From positions 40,419,501 to 40,483,500 of the forward strand of contig NC_134150.1 of NCBI RefSeq assembly GCF_033958435.1: a stretch of DNA of 64,000 nucleotides, in the 5' to 3' direction. Positions 46,020 through 57,719 of the stretch are shown in pieces (position 1 is the stretch's first letter; every line of letters starts with the position of its first letter). Source of the stretch: Carettochelys insculpta. Lineage: Eukaryota > Chordata > Testudines > Carettochelyidae. Below the pieces are notes generated by a model. That model ran no database searches, was not told the DNA's origin, and worked only from the letters and a program-made list of their open reading frames with translations. The position numbers and the translations under genes were made by a program.

Positions 46020-47452
46020 CTTGAAATCAAGAAAAGTCATGTATTAAATAGGTTAACCTCTGGAAAAAAATCTGGAGAATATATTTGAAAATCTAAATGG
46101 TGATAGGAATAAATACAATTGATATATTAAATTCTGTCAATATTAATGCTGAAACTGTAAAAATATTAAAACTGACATCCTTTGGAAATATCACTAAAGA
46201 CTGCTTTGTGAAGTAAAGGTAGGTAGTAAATAAGAGGCTTCAGATTCAGCCTATTACCCCACAAGCCAGGGGGAACTGGTAGAAGCAGAAACCTGGGCTT
46301 TCTTCCCGGACATGTAATAAATGGTGGTTGTGGGGGACTGAGAAAATTCAAGTCTGGACAGGAATAGCTGGAAAAGGACTACAAAGAGGGAACAGGAAGC
46401 GTGGTGGCAAGTTGAGGCAGGTTCTATCACTGGCTGACTTATACAAGATTCTCAGTTGATTTTTAGGCACAATAATGGATTTGTGCTTTGAAAAAGATAA
46501 AAAAGCCTTTTATTTGAACTGTCTCATGACCCCATGGTGGCTTACTATGATGGGCCATGTGGATCTTCCAGATACAGATTGCAAGCCACTGGCCCATGAT
46601 ATGTTTCTAGATCTATGCATTCACAGTTACCCGTATTAAAAAGTAAACTATTTGCTTGTACCAGTTTACCCAGTGATTCAAATAATTCTGAGTAGTGAGC
46701 TGCCCTCTTCCTCATTTAGTATTCCTCAGTTTTGGTAGCATCTGCAAACTTTCAGTGATAATTTTAGGTTCTCCTCCAGGTCACTGATAAAATGCTCAAA
46801 CAGCATAAAGTCAAGAATTTATGCATGCAAGAATTCACTGGAAACACACCCAATTAATTTATTTAAACAAAAAAAAAAAAAGTTACCCTTAATATCTGCT
46901 TCCTGACTGTGAAAGTAGGAGCTGCAGAGACTTCAGAGCCATGCTCATATAAGAAATCCTGACTATTGGCTTTAACAGATTTATACAATAAAAAAAAACA
47001 AAAAACAAATGGCTGAAAATATATCACAGATAACCACCTCTGATTGTCTTTACAGGACTTAGCGATTCTCTGAAAAAACTGGTTCTCAATTACCACCTGA
47101 AAATATTTAGTAGGTTGGCTATGTATCAGAAGTCCTAAACATGTGTCATACTCCTATGGAGAGATGCAATCTCCATGTGGATGCATTTTATGTTTCTTGA
47201 CTCAAGCAGATTGAAAAGTGTTCATACAAAGTACACCTGGAAGGTTAGTGATTTTCTGTAACTGATTCCAAAAACTTTTCCTATTGTTTCTGTACACCAT
47301 ACCTCAGTCCAGTCCTCAACCCACACACAACGGCTATAAAAAGTTTATTAGTACCTTGATACTATCAAAATATTCTACACACTGATAATCTCACTAACAA
47401 TGAGGACAGTGCATGTAGTGAACTATTTAAACATTCCATTTAAAACTATTAC
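46020..47452 (-). other. CA5A: CA5A intron 5
   Basis: 1.4 kb between donor AAG|GTAATAG and acceptor TTTCAAG. AT-rich. No repeat or exon recognised. Confidence 0.85.
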
Positions 47453-47515
47453 CTTGTGTCTAACTGCTGGTAACACATCCACTAAGTTCTGTAGTCCTGC
47501 GTGATGTGCTCCCAG
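47453..47515 (-). CDS. CA5A: CA5A coding exon 5
   Basis: 63 bp, 21 codons (residues 182-202), phase 0, reading LGAHHAGLQNLVDVLPAVRH plus K. Acceptor AATGCAG; donor GTAATAG after AAG. Length identical to the human exon. Confidence 0.95.
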
Positions 47516-47647
47516 CTGCATTACACAGATATAAAACGTGTAAGTCATCAAGAACACATTACATTAATACTCAGCACAAGATTTAATCTGTTTTGATTTT
47601 AAGAGCTATATTTGAAATGCATCACTATGGATGAAGTAACAATTTAC
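47516..47647 (-). other. CA5A: CA5A intron 4 (132 bp)
   Basis: Unusually short. Donor GTAAAT after ACG is weak. Acceptor AATGCAG has a modest pyrimidine tract. Confidence 0.85.
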
Positions 47648-47743
47648 CGTCAAAAATACACCTATGACAACCAAACCATTATCTTCCATGATAGCTTCTT
47701 CAAAGCTTGTGGACGTGACAGGATTCCAGTGTACTAAATGCAG
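47648..47743 (-). CDS. CA5A: CA5A coding exon 4
   Basis: 96 bp, 32 codons (residues 150-181), phase 0. Acceptor TATTTCAG. Begins LHLVHWNPVT with zinc ligand His151 and ends NGLVVIGVFLT. The stretch after LHLVHWN (PVTSTS) replaces the Lys-Tyr of human CA5A and the Arg-Phe of CA5B, and the final Lys before the junction is Thr. This is the most divergent exon against mammals, but its frame and length are intact. Confidence 0.93.
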
Positions 47744-47977
47744 CTGAAATACAAAATGAATGACAATTTCACACACATACAGAAGACAGACAAATAGAAC
47801 AAAAACAAATACAGTTTCTCTTGGTCTTTGTCCTACATTTGACCCTTGACGATTTTAGATGTACAATAGCCACCTTAAAAATCAAAAGCTACATAATGGG
47901 TAACAACATATATATTTTATATACACATATATGCACACACACAGAGTTGAAACTAATGTTTGTTTAGCTGGTTAAAA

Positions 47978-48012
<35 letters not shown>

Positions 48013-48794
48013 GCGCGCTAGCCTCATCCCCATACTGTGCATTTCATAGAAGACAGACTTATTTGGCTTGGGGGTGACATTACAAGAGTATTATTCAAGG
48101 TGCAGAAGGGAGTTAGCTGCATTAGGTACCTAACTCACCTTTGTGCTTTTAAAAAAAATCAAATGGACGATTTCCCTCATTATAGGAAGCACCACTACAG
48201 ATAATACTTCCATTGTTTAATATCAGTTTTAAAAGCAAAGTGCATTTTGAAAAACTTTTTCTTGTATATCCAGCAGCTTTAAGATAGTTTTATTTAATAA
48301 AAGATCAAAACACTGGTTTTGTGAATTTTTAGTTGAATCTGAATTTCCAGCCAACTGGAGATGGACACAAATCACAAGTAAAAAATTAAATCATCTAAGC
48401 ATCACTCACATTGTTTTAAAACAGCCAAATGTAAAAGTTAAGAATTTAAATAAATAGAAGATAAGCTATAGAACTGCTTAAATAAATGGGTAAAGATACA
48501 TTGGAGGCTACAAGATACATTGGAGGCTTGTATTGTCATGCAAGCAGCCAATCAATCAATTTTAGGAATGTTTGCTTTTCTGGAATGTATGGCAGCTCTT
48601 GGCTTTATTAACGGGATCATGGCTCAACTATGCTGCCAATTAGGACTGACCATTACTGGTAAGCAGCAGTTCTGTACATCATACACAGATCTGTGCTAGC
48701 TTTCTAGCCAGTTTTAGGACTGGATTCACAGAGCTCTAGCATCCTGGTAGTGCAAATATCAGATAACAGTTCTGTTCAGCATTCCTCCCCATAC
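47744..48794 (-). other. CA5A: CA5A intron 3
   Basis: 1.05 kb, donor GTATGGGG, acceptor TATTTCAG. Contains the (GA)n(GAGC)n microsatellite and AT/CA-rich simple sequence at about 47905-47945. Confidence 0.85.
47979..48018. repeat. (GA)n then (GCGA)n microsatellite
   Basis: Eleven GA dinucleotides at 47979-48000 pass directly into GCGAGCGAGCGAGCGCGC. Purine-rich on the plus strand, within CA5A intron 3. Confidence 0.95.
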
Positions 48795-48913
48795 CTCTGC
48801 TGGGTAGATTTTCCTGTCAACTGTGTGCTCTGAACCCCATTCATTTACAGCTCCCCAGTGGAAGTGGAATTGCTTTAGCCTGTAATGGTTTTCCAAGGGT
48901 CCTCCCATAATTA
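48795..48913 (-). CDS. CA5A: CA5A coding exon 3
   Basis: 119 bp, phase 1 in and 0 out (residues 110-149). Acceptor of T7AG type. Reads [20 protein letters not shown] and [13 protein letters not shown], ending YPAE. Zinc ligands His126 and His128 and gate residue Glu138 lie here. Lys123 corresponds to Lys91 of mouse CA5, discussed as an alternative proton-transfer residue. Same length as in human. Confidence 0.97.
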
Positions 48914-51475
48914 CTAAAAAAAAAAAAAGAAAACATAAAGGTACTAATAGCTGATAATTTATTTGGAACTGCCTCAAATCACAAAGCTAAGATACAGCAT
49001 CTACTTCAATGAGGTTTTCCCCTTAGCTAGTTTTACAGTTCAATTCACTAAAGCATCTAAACAAAATCTCTGGGGGGGCAAATGTACCACTTTAATTAAC
49101 CCAAAGTGGAATTCAAGCTAAAGTTAATTTATAACCTTTCACTTCATATTGTAAACAAAGCTTCCTCACCCGACTCCCTGAAAGGGAATGAATCTTTACA
49201 AGTTCAAACAGGATTTGTCGGGGAGAGTTACGATGGCTATAACACAACACCTTCTCTGAACAGGTGCATCAGAATGGATCACCGGATTGTCACAGGACAT
49301 TTATATCACCAGGATTCAGAGACAAAGCATGCTATCCATCTATCACATGATCAATGACACCTTGAACTGGAATTTTTCTGGTGACATTGAGCCCTCAAAA
49401 TCCTATATTCCTGATCCTCAAGTATGGAAACCAATAGTACCAATGGGAATTTTGTCATGCACTTCAATGGTAGCAGAATGAGACCCTACAGTAATAAAAC
49501 CCTGGTATTATAACAGAGATTATGACTTCTTCACCTCCTGGTGAAAGAAAAGATACTTGAAAACAGCAGATGCAGTTATGTCTTTTTAGAAGCATTCTCC
49601 TCAAACTTTCATTCACACTGTAAAATTCCAAAAAATCTGTTAAAGGAGCAGCATACCACTAAACTGTACAATCTGACATTTAATCTAACACCCCATAGCT
49701 AATTCCCTCAATTTCTTTGCATCAATGAAATATTGAGCACTGGTCTTAAAACATATTAAGTCCTAAGTTTTTAGAGAAGTTCAAAGCAGACAGTAAAGCA
49801 AAGCAAGTATAATGAGAGCACTAGGGGGCATGGAATTAAGACTCCACTCCTTTGACCTCTATGCCTGATCCTATTTGTACACGTGCATCATTAACTACTT
49901 AGACTCATATGATTTGCTCATGCGAATAAAGTTACTTACTAGCATATCTATTTGCAGAATCAGATTATTATGATGGACATAACAGAAAAAGATACCAAAA
50001 AGGGATTTACAATCCCTGTCCAGTCAGACACTTTGATTTTTCATGCCCGACCACAATGCTATTTGGTTTTACATCACCACTCTTTAAACAGATTCCTTCT
50101 GAAAAAAAGACAATAATAATAAAAAGCAGCAGCAGTCACAAGGTGGGCGACATAATACCTTTTATTAGCCCAGCGTCTGCTGATGAGAACTTTTAAGCAA
50201 ACACAGAGCTATTTTTAAACTTAGTAATATAACAAGTTCACTTCCATCCAGCAGATGGCAGTGCTGCATATAAATAACCAGCATGTTACATACCTTCCAC
50301 ACATCCTTTTTTCCCGCCCCCCCCTCTGGTTTTTCTTCATTCTCCTGGTCTGCTTGTCTATAGCACACAATGGCAGCGCAAGTCTCTTTTGCAAGAGCCA
50401 TGTATTTGTCTCAGCTCATGAATTCAGCATTTCAGTTTATGGATATACCCTTCTCTTTGCATCATTCTGTACTTTTCTTCAACAGTTTTAATCTTATTTT
50501 GCAACTCTGTTGCATTCTTATTCATGTTACTTTCATCTCTTTATTGCTGTTGAATGACAGAAGCTGGGAGGAAGAGAAGACAAAAAAAGAGAAAACTAAA
50601 GACAGGAATAAGAGTGAAAGGCAAAGTGTGGGGGGAAGAGAGGGACAAGTTAGGTGTATAGAAAATTGAAAGGCATATAAAAGAAAAATCTGCAAAAGAA
50701 GAATAGGATTAAAGTTTTCATGCACTAAGTACAAGAGAATGGCTATTGAACTTGTGCTGGTTTAAAACAACGCAATTTTCCTAGGCTGCTCTACTAATCA
50801 CTACACTAGTACAATTAGACACTACACTGTAAAACCATGAAGGTGCTACCATGAGATTTTCTTGTTTGATATAGATCTGGAATGAGGAATTAATATATAG
50901 CAATGTTAAAACAGTAAAATAATCAGCAACATGGGTTATTATAACTTCAAGGAGTAACTTGGAAAGAGACGGGGATTGCAAAAATGGTGTAAAGAATATG
51001 TAGCAAATGAGGTTTACACACGAAGTAGTTTCATGAAAGACTCTGCAATATGGCCAATAGGAGATGTTTTAATATACACAGTCAGTCTGGGAGTGACTTT
51101 AATTTAGGATCTGCCATTTTCAAAGACAAAAAAAAGGCAGGGATAATCCTCAAATGACATGCAGTGTCCATCTCTCCTAACAGCAAGAGAAGTGCAATGC
51201 ACAAATGTTCAAGAAAATAAGGAGGGGAAGCAGGTACTTGACAGTGAGAGCAGGTTTACACTTGAGGGGAAGGTTGAATTAAGATACACAATTTCAGCTG
51301 TGTTAATTACATTGCTAAAGTCAACATACCATAATTTGAGCTTCTGTGACATCTCCACTAAGGGAAGTCCACAGCAGCCTGCACGCCCATTGACTTCCCT
51401 TACTCCTAATGGGGGGCTGGAGTACACTGGTCAACAACAGCACTCTGTAAATTTGATTTGGCACATCCCCGCTAG

Positions 51476-51816
51476 GGCTGTCTCCACACCTGGCCAAAGT
51501 TTCAGAAGGGCTATACTAATGGCCCAATAGAAGGATACTAATGGAGGCGCCTCATTAGCATGCTGCTAGCCACGAATCAATTGTGCGCAGCTCGGCTACA
51601 TGGGTCCCTTTTTGAAAGGGCCTTGCAGACTTCGAAATCCCCTAATTCCTATCGTGTAGGCGAGCTGCACATGAGCGAAACACGGCACTTTTGAAGTGCT
51701 GCGGCCAGCAGCATGCTAATGGGGCGCTGAATATTCATTTCAGCGCCTCATTAATATTCTTCGATTTGACCATTAGCATGGTCCTTTTGAAGTTTTTCCT
51801 AAGTGTAGCTATGGCC
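51476..51816. mobile_element. Harbinger MITE, 341 bp
   Basis: Left GGCTGTCTCCACACC, right reversed GGCCATAGCTACACTTA. Flanked by TAG at 51473-51475 and 51817-51819. Internal CCTCATTAGCATGCTGCTAG and ATGCTAATGGGGCGCTGAAT segments match the 359-bp family. Confidence 0.8.
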
Positions 51817-52929
51817 TAGGAGTACTAACTGAAACTTGGAAGATTGATGGCGGCAGGGTTGATCTTCCCTGTAGTGTAGATGTATTCTAAATTTTGAGGG
51901 GAAATGATAGCTCAGACTGATTGGATAAATAGAATTCACACATTTTTCTCCATCAGGAGATCTGTTTCTCCGCTTGCAATAAATGAAAACATGGACAATA
52001 CCCACTCCACTGTCTGGATCCCAATACAGCAAAATAGTTTTTCATTATACGGTCTGGACAAATGTTACTTGCTTATGAGCAAATTTGAGGCTTGTTCATC
52101 TTCCTTGTCTTGTTAATGTGGGCCATCCACCATTCTATGAAGAAGCTACAATAACAGATCTTTTTCATAAGATTGTTACCTCACTCCCTCTACAGGCATC
52201 AGCCAAAAAAATGTAGGTATTATAGAAATAAGATGTTTATGAATATAGCCCTTGGACACCTTCCTTAGAATTTTTCTGACAGAAGTACTGAAACTGTGAA
52301 ACTCCTAAGCTAGGAATGTTGTTTGAGCATTTTCCTCCTGTGAAAGAGTCAGTCCTTTCCTGCACTGTATGAACACTCCTCCCAGACTATTACAATTCTA
52401 ATCAGGAAAGTCTGAAATCACCCAACATGTAAGTATTATTTTTCCCAATTTGAATAACTAGAGTAAATCAAATGCCCTCCATTATCTGTGGCCAACTGGT
52501 ACTACTTAAAACAAATGTTATTAAATAGTCTACTCTCACCTAACCATAACAGAAAACTGCACTAATATGCTTCAGTCAATAAGATTTTAAGAGGATCAAG
52601 GGTGAAAAACCTTTAGTACACTGTCCAATCTAAAAAAACGTACCTCGCAGAGGTAAAGTATGTAGCTACAATGTAATGTTAGAGCTTGGAGGTTTTTTAA
52701 AGCAACCAGATCACATGTATTTGCATACCATATTGCCCCATCAGCATTATTTTATTGTCCCCAAGAGTTTACTCATATTAAATAGTTCGAACAGAAGACC
52801 ATATTCCAGAATTATAATTAAATGAAGTACATACATGGAAGCACTACCTAAAAGACAGTGAGATAAAAATCAAAGGCAGGATATTTAGGCTTGTGCTCTA
52901 AGCATAGAAGGTTTGCACAATGCACAGCA

Positions 52930-53450
52930 AGTCCTCAAGTTAAGCACTCTGTGTAACTCAAATTTTCATGCAAGTTGAGGGGAGACAGGAACCAGGCTGC
53001 AGTTTGATTCCCAGCTCTCCTGGGCTTGCAGAAGCTGGGAAACTGACCAACCCACCAGCACTGGTCAGTTTCCTGGCTCCATACCACTTGAGGGAAACAG
53101 GAAACTGACCAGGGCAGCAGCTTTGGTCAATTTCCTGGCTCTAGCCAGTGGAGGGAAGTAGGGAACCAGGGGCAGCCTGGCTCTCAGCTCCCCTCCACTC
53201 CTTGGAGCCAGGAAACTGACCAGGGCTAGTCCTGGCTCTGCAGGCAGAGGGGAGCCGGGAGCCAGGCTGCTGTCTGGTTGCCAGCTCTCTGCCACTCTGG
53301 GGACCAGGAAACTGCTCCTGTCAGGGGTGGCAACAGTCAGGCTGCTGGCCCTGACAGGAGAAGTTTCCTGGTCCAGTCAGGGGTGACAGTCACATTAACC
53401 TGAGACACGCACAACTTGGTTGCATGCATTTTGAGGGTTTAGGGTACTGG
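52930..53450. repeat. Array of direct and inverted GGAAACTGACCAG units
   Basis: Motif GGAAACTGACCAGGGC and its reverse (CAGTTTCCTGGCTC) occur at least seven times in mixed orientation, between outer segments CAAGTTAAGCACTC and CACAACTTGGTTGCATGC. Likely the core of a decayed MITE. Several hairpins are possible. Confidence 0.6.
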
Positions 53451-53703
53451 GCTGCTTTAGAGCTTGTGAAGAACTAATGCATTACAATACTGATTATAGC
53501 AGAACCCTCATAGAGAAGCTGTTTTGTAAAAAGAGGGGGAAAAAAGGCAACTTCTATAGAAAAGGGTTATATTTTTTAAGTTTCTTTTTCAGACTTTGTT
53601 TTCTGATTCTTACCGAGAGAGAGAGATCTTACAGTATGACATGGACAGGATTTTTGCAGCTGCAGACAGAAACAACACATCAACTCAATCTTGTTGCACT
53701 CAC

Positions 53704-53901
53704 CTGATTTATCTGTGGAATCATCAAATTCAACTAGGAATGAATATCCATTGTTCCACATATAGAGACATGTGGTTGGGTCATAGTGGATTTTCAGGGG
53801 TTTCAGGTCAGGGTCATAAACACTGTCTCTCCATTGGATGTTGATTGGAGACTGTCGAGTGCCTCCAGGAATTGAAAGCTCACTCTGCCAAAGTGGATGC
53901 A
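53704..53901 (-). CDS. CA5A: CA5A coding exon 2
   Basis: 198 bp, phase 1 in and out (residues 44-109 with split codons). Acceptor TTCTGCTTCTAG, donor GTGAGTGC. Reads [40 protein letters not shown] and [20 protein letters not shown]. Tyr96, the CA II His64 position, is part of NNGYSF. Length matches human exon 2. Confidence 0.97.
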
Positions 53902-56900
53902 CTAGAAGCAGAACCTAGAATCAGTCTCTAATGTATTATACAGAATATGTTAGATCTTTTTGGCAACAGAAAGTGCCTCACTAGATTCACATCAGCTGAT
54001 CTATAAGAAAACAAAGAAACAGAACATTCGACTTGTATGACTCAGATTTACCCACTGAAGTGTAGTAACTTGCTTCTAAGCTGTGTCTGTTACAATAATA
54101 AAGCTAAATCAAAGCAATGTTGTTTTCTCTCAGTCACTAGGGATTGGTTTTGCCTCAAATATAAAATTTAAATAATTCTGTTCTGCTACTTAACTTACAA
54201 AGAATTGCATCATGGCACTTTATCTTTGCTTGTATAGGCACAGAAGGCTTCAGTTTTAATGTATAATTATTAGTAAAACATGGATTGCAGTAAACCCACT
54301 GAAATCAGCAACAAAAGAAATCAGTATCAATCAATCCTGCCTGGAACCGTCTAATCCATGCTGTTACTGGAGTGAGTGAGCAGGTCTGTAAAAGGAGAGC
54401 TATATAAGGCTCCTTGTGCTGCCTCAGGGCTAGTAATACCTGTTCCTTGCAAGAACAAGGTGTAGAATAGATTGCACTTGTCCTGCCCTAATAGAGCAGA
54501 GACCCCAGTCAGGACTGCATGAAGGATGAGCTCCCTGCTATGGGGACAGCAAGGGAGTGGAGCTGGTGACTCCCTAACCATGCAGGCACAAGGCGAGGGA
54601 AAGGCTGTGGTCCTGGGCTGGTGGAACATTGATTCCTCTGCTGGAACAGCAAGAAGTCATAGTAGTCCTCCCCAGGAACAGGGAAGGCCACCTTGCTTGT
54701 GATGGCCTCTGTTCATGTCAGGCCTGTGGCCATGTAGGGAGCCCTGAGAAGGTCTGTTCTCAGAATCCACCAGGGGGAGCCAAATCTGTGTAAGAACTGT
54801 TTGTCAGCAGGTTGACTTGGCCCTCAGCCACAGACTGTCATTCTCCTCCTTACCACCTGGGCCAAGGATCCCTGCTCTGCCAGGCCAGGATACCAAAACC
54901 TCCCTCAAACCTTGTGCCTCAGTGTTTTAGGATGCTCCACTGCTCCCCAGTGAGCCCCCAGCCGCCCCACAGCAGGCAGTGCCCTAACTCCAACTCTCAT
55001 AACTGTAAAAATAAAGCTTAAAAAAAAAAAAACTCTTAAAATTGATAAAATCATCACAAATAGAATAAAATTGAATTCTGCCTAGCCTACTTAAATACCA
55101 GTACTACTAACTGATATCAGCCCAGTTCCAGAAGCAGCAGGTCGATTGTCTTCGGAGTGCTCCATAAAACCGGGGACTCCTCCCCCCACCATCATCCTTC
55201 TCAGTTTAATGACTGGTAATGGATCCCTATTAAGTACTTCGAAAGCACTCACTGCAGTAGTCTCTCTGATCTTGCAAGGTGGAATGAAAAGGCAGATCTT
55301 TGTGCCTGCCAGGAACCCCACTAATTCCGCAGGCAGACTAACTTGCAAGACAGGGACCTATGCAATTACTCAAGTTCCAGAGAATCAAATTCAGCTCACG
55401 TAAGGAGAGGAGAATGAGTAAGTTGACAAAATCTGTCTGCATCTGGGAAGACGGGTGCTAAATGACAGCAGCGCTCATGCCTGGAGGACTACTGGAGGTC
55501 CACAAACTTCTGGTCACCTACCAACTGGTCTGAAAATTAGCCATGAAAACCTTGGAAATAAAATGTTCACAGATACTTTATTAAAAGAATTTGTGCAAGT
55601 TTACCATCCTCATTGACATAAAAAACAATGGAAAGGTTACATCCTTAGAGACTATTCACAAGACAGTTGACTAAATTGTTTTCTGGCCAGTCGCTCAACA
55701 AAATCCTGAGCCTGCTGAACGTCAATGCTCCGGAAGAAGCTTGCAGCCCTGTGGCTCACTTATATCCCAGCCAACAGCTAATCAGAACATCAGGTCTAGA
55801 AGAAATACATACCTTTTTTTCCCCCCTATTGTTAACACTTTTTCTGGACACTGTAATCAGGAAAGCGTAAATACCAAGCTGCTGTAAACTCTCAGCCACT
55901 TTTATAGCAATTCTGAAGAACAGGCAGGCTATCAAAAAAAAGTGCATGTGGAAGTGTGCATTTAAATTTAAGCAGAGAGAAAAATATGGTGATACTGAAG
56001 AAACTTTTGCATTGTATGAGATAGTAAGAAGGGATGCAGTAATCCATACTTCCTGCTTGGAAGGACACTGAAATTAGGAGATGGTACAGCTGAAGATTAT
56101 TCCTTCTGTTATCAATTATCTCTTGTGCCAAGCCAATCACAAGGCATCCACATTAACCCTTAAGATACAATTATTCATAGTATTGCACTGAGCTGTGGGC
56201 ACACATTAAAATTGTTTATTAACATGGAATTTATGGTTTTGCATTTTCCACCCTTTAGAAGCAGCCTCTTGCAAGCACCACAACCACCAGTCCTACGGCA
56301 CATTAGATACTAACAAATATATTGGATCATGAGCTTTCATGGGTAAAACCCAAAGCTCACAACCTCATAAATCTGTTAGTCCCAAAGGTGCCACAGGAGT
56401 GTTTGTTGTTTCTGAAGTTACAGAATAACATGGCTTTCCCCCAAGACTCTTGCAACAAGTTTGAGAGCCAATCTTGCGTAAACAAGAGAAGCCAACATAA
56501 GAATAAACACCTCCAGCGTTTAAAAGACGAGCAGCGCAAGAGAGGAATGGAAAACGGCACTTAGGCAGAGAACCAGGAGCTTTTAGGAATGAAACCAGGC
56601 CTCTTCTGACCCAGAAGGAAGTTTTCCAGAAGGGACTGAGCCTCAGCCCAGGGGGAGCGAGAGACGCACTGGAAGGAAAGTGGGGGGTAGCTGGTGCAGA
56701 GCTGGGCTCGCTGTGCTAGGCGCCCAAGAACGGGGAGCGGGACGCCCGGGGAGGAGGACATGCAGGGGCTGCCCTGGAGCAGGGCGGTGCGCTCCCCAGG
56801 CGGGCAGCGGCTGAGGCAAGGGGGTGTGGGGTGAGGTGCCAGGGAGGTTCCCGGGGGACTGTTCCGGCTACGGGCACCCCGAGGAGGGGCGATCGGACTC

Positions 56901-56902
56901 AC
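53902..56902 (-). other. CA5A: CA5A intron 1
   Basis: 3.0 kb, donor GTGAGTCC, acceptor TTCTGCTTCTAG. Contains a SINE (56283-56445). No other feature recognised. Confidence 0.85.
56283..56445. mobile_element. Cry-like SINE in CA5A intron 1
   Basis: ACCAGTCCTACGGCACATTA, GGATCATGAGCTTTCATGGG, AAATCTGTTAGTCCCAAAGG and TGCCACAGGAGTGTTTGTTG are SINE segments. Confidence 0.75.
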
Positions 56903-57480
56903 GGGCTTCGCGCAGGCGGTAGGAGGAGCAGGCGGCCAGGCTGCAGGCTCTGGCTCCCCGAGGCTGGGCGCAGGCGGAGCGGAGACGCAGGGCCGAGGCC
57001 GCCAGGGCCCTTCGCAGCAGCTGCAGCGGCATCTCCGCTCGGCGCCAACGCCAGGCGCCGCCGGGGCCTCCTCAAGGCCGCGCCCGGCCTTCGCCTCAGC
57101 CGCACCGGCCCGGCCCCGCCCTCTCCTGCCGCCGGGGGCGCGGGCCGGGGCTGGCAGAGCCGGGCCTGGGCCGCCCTGGCCTTGGGCTCCCCGCCTGCCA
57201 GTCAGACCGGCCCCTTTCGCTTCACGGCTCCGTTTTACCCACGGCAGAGTCCGTTGCACTGGGAAGCGGGCGGAACCTGGCTCCTGGGTCGCTCCGCGGG
57301 GCTGCGTCACGGGAGAGCAGGCGAGGGGAGAGGGCCACAAACATACGGCGGCCCAGTCCTTGAGCCTGTGCTCCCGGCAGCGGTAGCGAACCAGGCACGA
57401 AGCCGAACTGACTTAGCCCTCAGAGAAACGGCCTCCTCCTGCTTACGGCCTGGTTTGCCTTGTGCGGGCTCTGGTCCTCA
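56690..57480. promoter_or_regulatory. CA5A: CpG island over CA5A exon 1 and upstream
   Basis: Dense CG dinucleotides between AT-rich flanks, covering exon 1 and about 450 bp upstream. No TATA box in this part of the minus strand, as usual for CpG promoters. In human, BANP diverges from this side. A bidirectional promoter is possible, but no BANP exon was recognised. Confidence 0.75.
56903..57032 (-). CDS. CA5A: CA5A coding exon 1, mitochondrial presequence
   Basis: 130 bp, ATG at 57032-57030 with G at -3. Encodes 43 residues plus one base, joining C|TG to make Leu44 before HPLW. The peptide starts MPLQLLRRALAASALRLRSA and continues with Arg, Cys, Ala and Ser and one Glu near the end, so it is a basic, acid-poor amphipathic helix suited to mitochondrial import. 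Its end, REA-LHPLW, is close to CA5B's RALHPLW. Donor GTGAGTCC follows. The frame is too short to appear among long ORFs; it was found by back-tracking from exon 2. Exact sequence conservation is low, as normal for presequences. Confidence 0.88.
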
Positions 57481-57535
57481 AACGGCTGAGTTCTGAGGAT
57501 GAGTCTGAGACGCGTGTTTGTGGTAGGTGCAGACA

Positions 57536-57620
57536 TCTCCTGGGACTGGAAGGGACCTCAGGAGGTCATCTAGTCTAGTCTCCTGCCCTCCTAGCAGGAC
57601 CAGGCACCATCCCTGACATC
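57536..57620 (-). mobile_element. CR1 3' end, minus strand
   Basis: TGGGACTGGAAGGGACCTCA, GGTCATCTAGTCTAGTCTCC and TGCCCTCCTAGCAGGACC are the reverse complement of the CR1 tail seen on the plus strand at 18600-18700. Confidence 0.75.
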
Positions 57621-57719
57621 TGTTTACCCCAACCCCTAAATGACCACCTTGAGGATTGAGCTCCCAAGCCTGGGTTTAGCAGGCCAGTGCTCAGACCACT
57701 GAACACCGAGATCTTCTAT

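Larger units (their letters stand above)
48914..53703 (-). other. CA5A: CA5A intron 2
   Basis: 4.8 kb, donor GTGAGTGC, acceptor TTTTTTTAG. Contains a Harbinger MITE (51476-51816), a fragment of a second MITE (51830-51890) and the repeat array at 52930-53450. 49080-51470 and 51900-52925 show nothing recognisable. Confidence 0.85.
42705..57032 (-). other. CA5A: CA5A gene, complete coding structure (seven coding exons)
   Basis: Mitochondrial alpha-carbonic anhydrase, CO2 + H2O to bicarbonate + H+, supplying bicarbonate for carbamoyl-phosphate synthetase and pyruvate carboxylase. The seven exons sum to 942 bp = 313 residues + stop (human CA5A 305, CA5B 317). Every junction has a GT donor and AG acceptor and keeps the frame. 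With CA II numbering offset by 32 there are no indels over the core. Zn ligands are H126, H128 and H151 (CA II 94, 96, 119); E138 and T231 are the E106/T199 gate; Y96 replaces the His64 shuttle, as in known CA5. The alpha-CA signature [17 protein letters not shown] spans the exon 3/4 join. Called CA5A because it lies next to SLC7A5 in the same orientation as in human. Several residues are CA5B-like, so CA5B or a shared ancestor form is the alternative. Confidence 0.92.

Noticed and set aside
53065..53295. Open frames over the 52.9-53.4 kb array
   Set aside because: They arise from the internal GGAAACTGACCAG repeats and are not protein-like.
42705..57032. CA5 as a processed pseudogene
   Set aside because: Seven exons with good splice sites, intact frame, zinc ligands and presequence argue for a functional gene.
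56561..57340. 259-codon minus-strand frame over CA5A exon 1
   Set aside because: Different frame from the presequence; reads through the donor and into intron 1 with proline/arginine-rich filler. An artefact of CpG composition.
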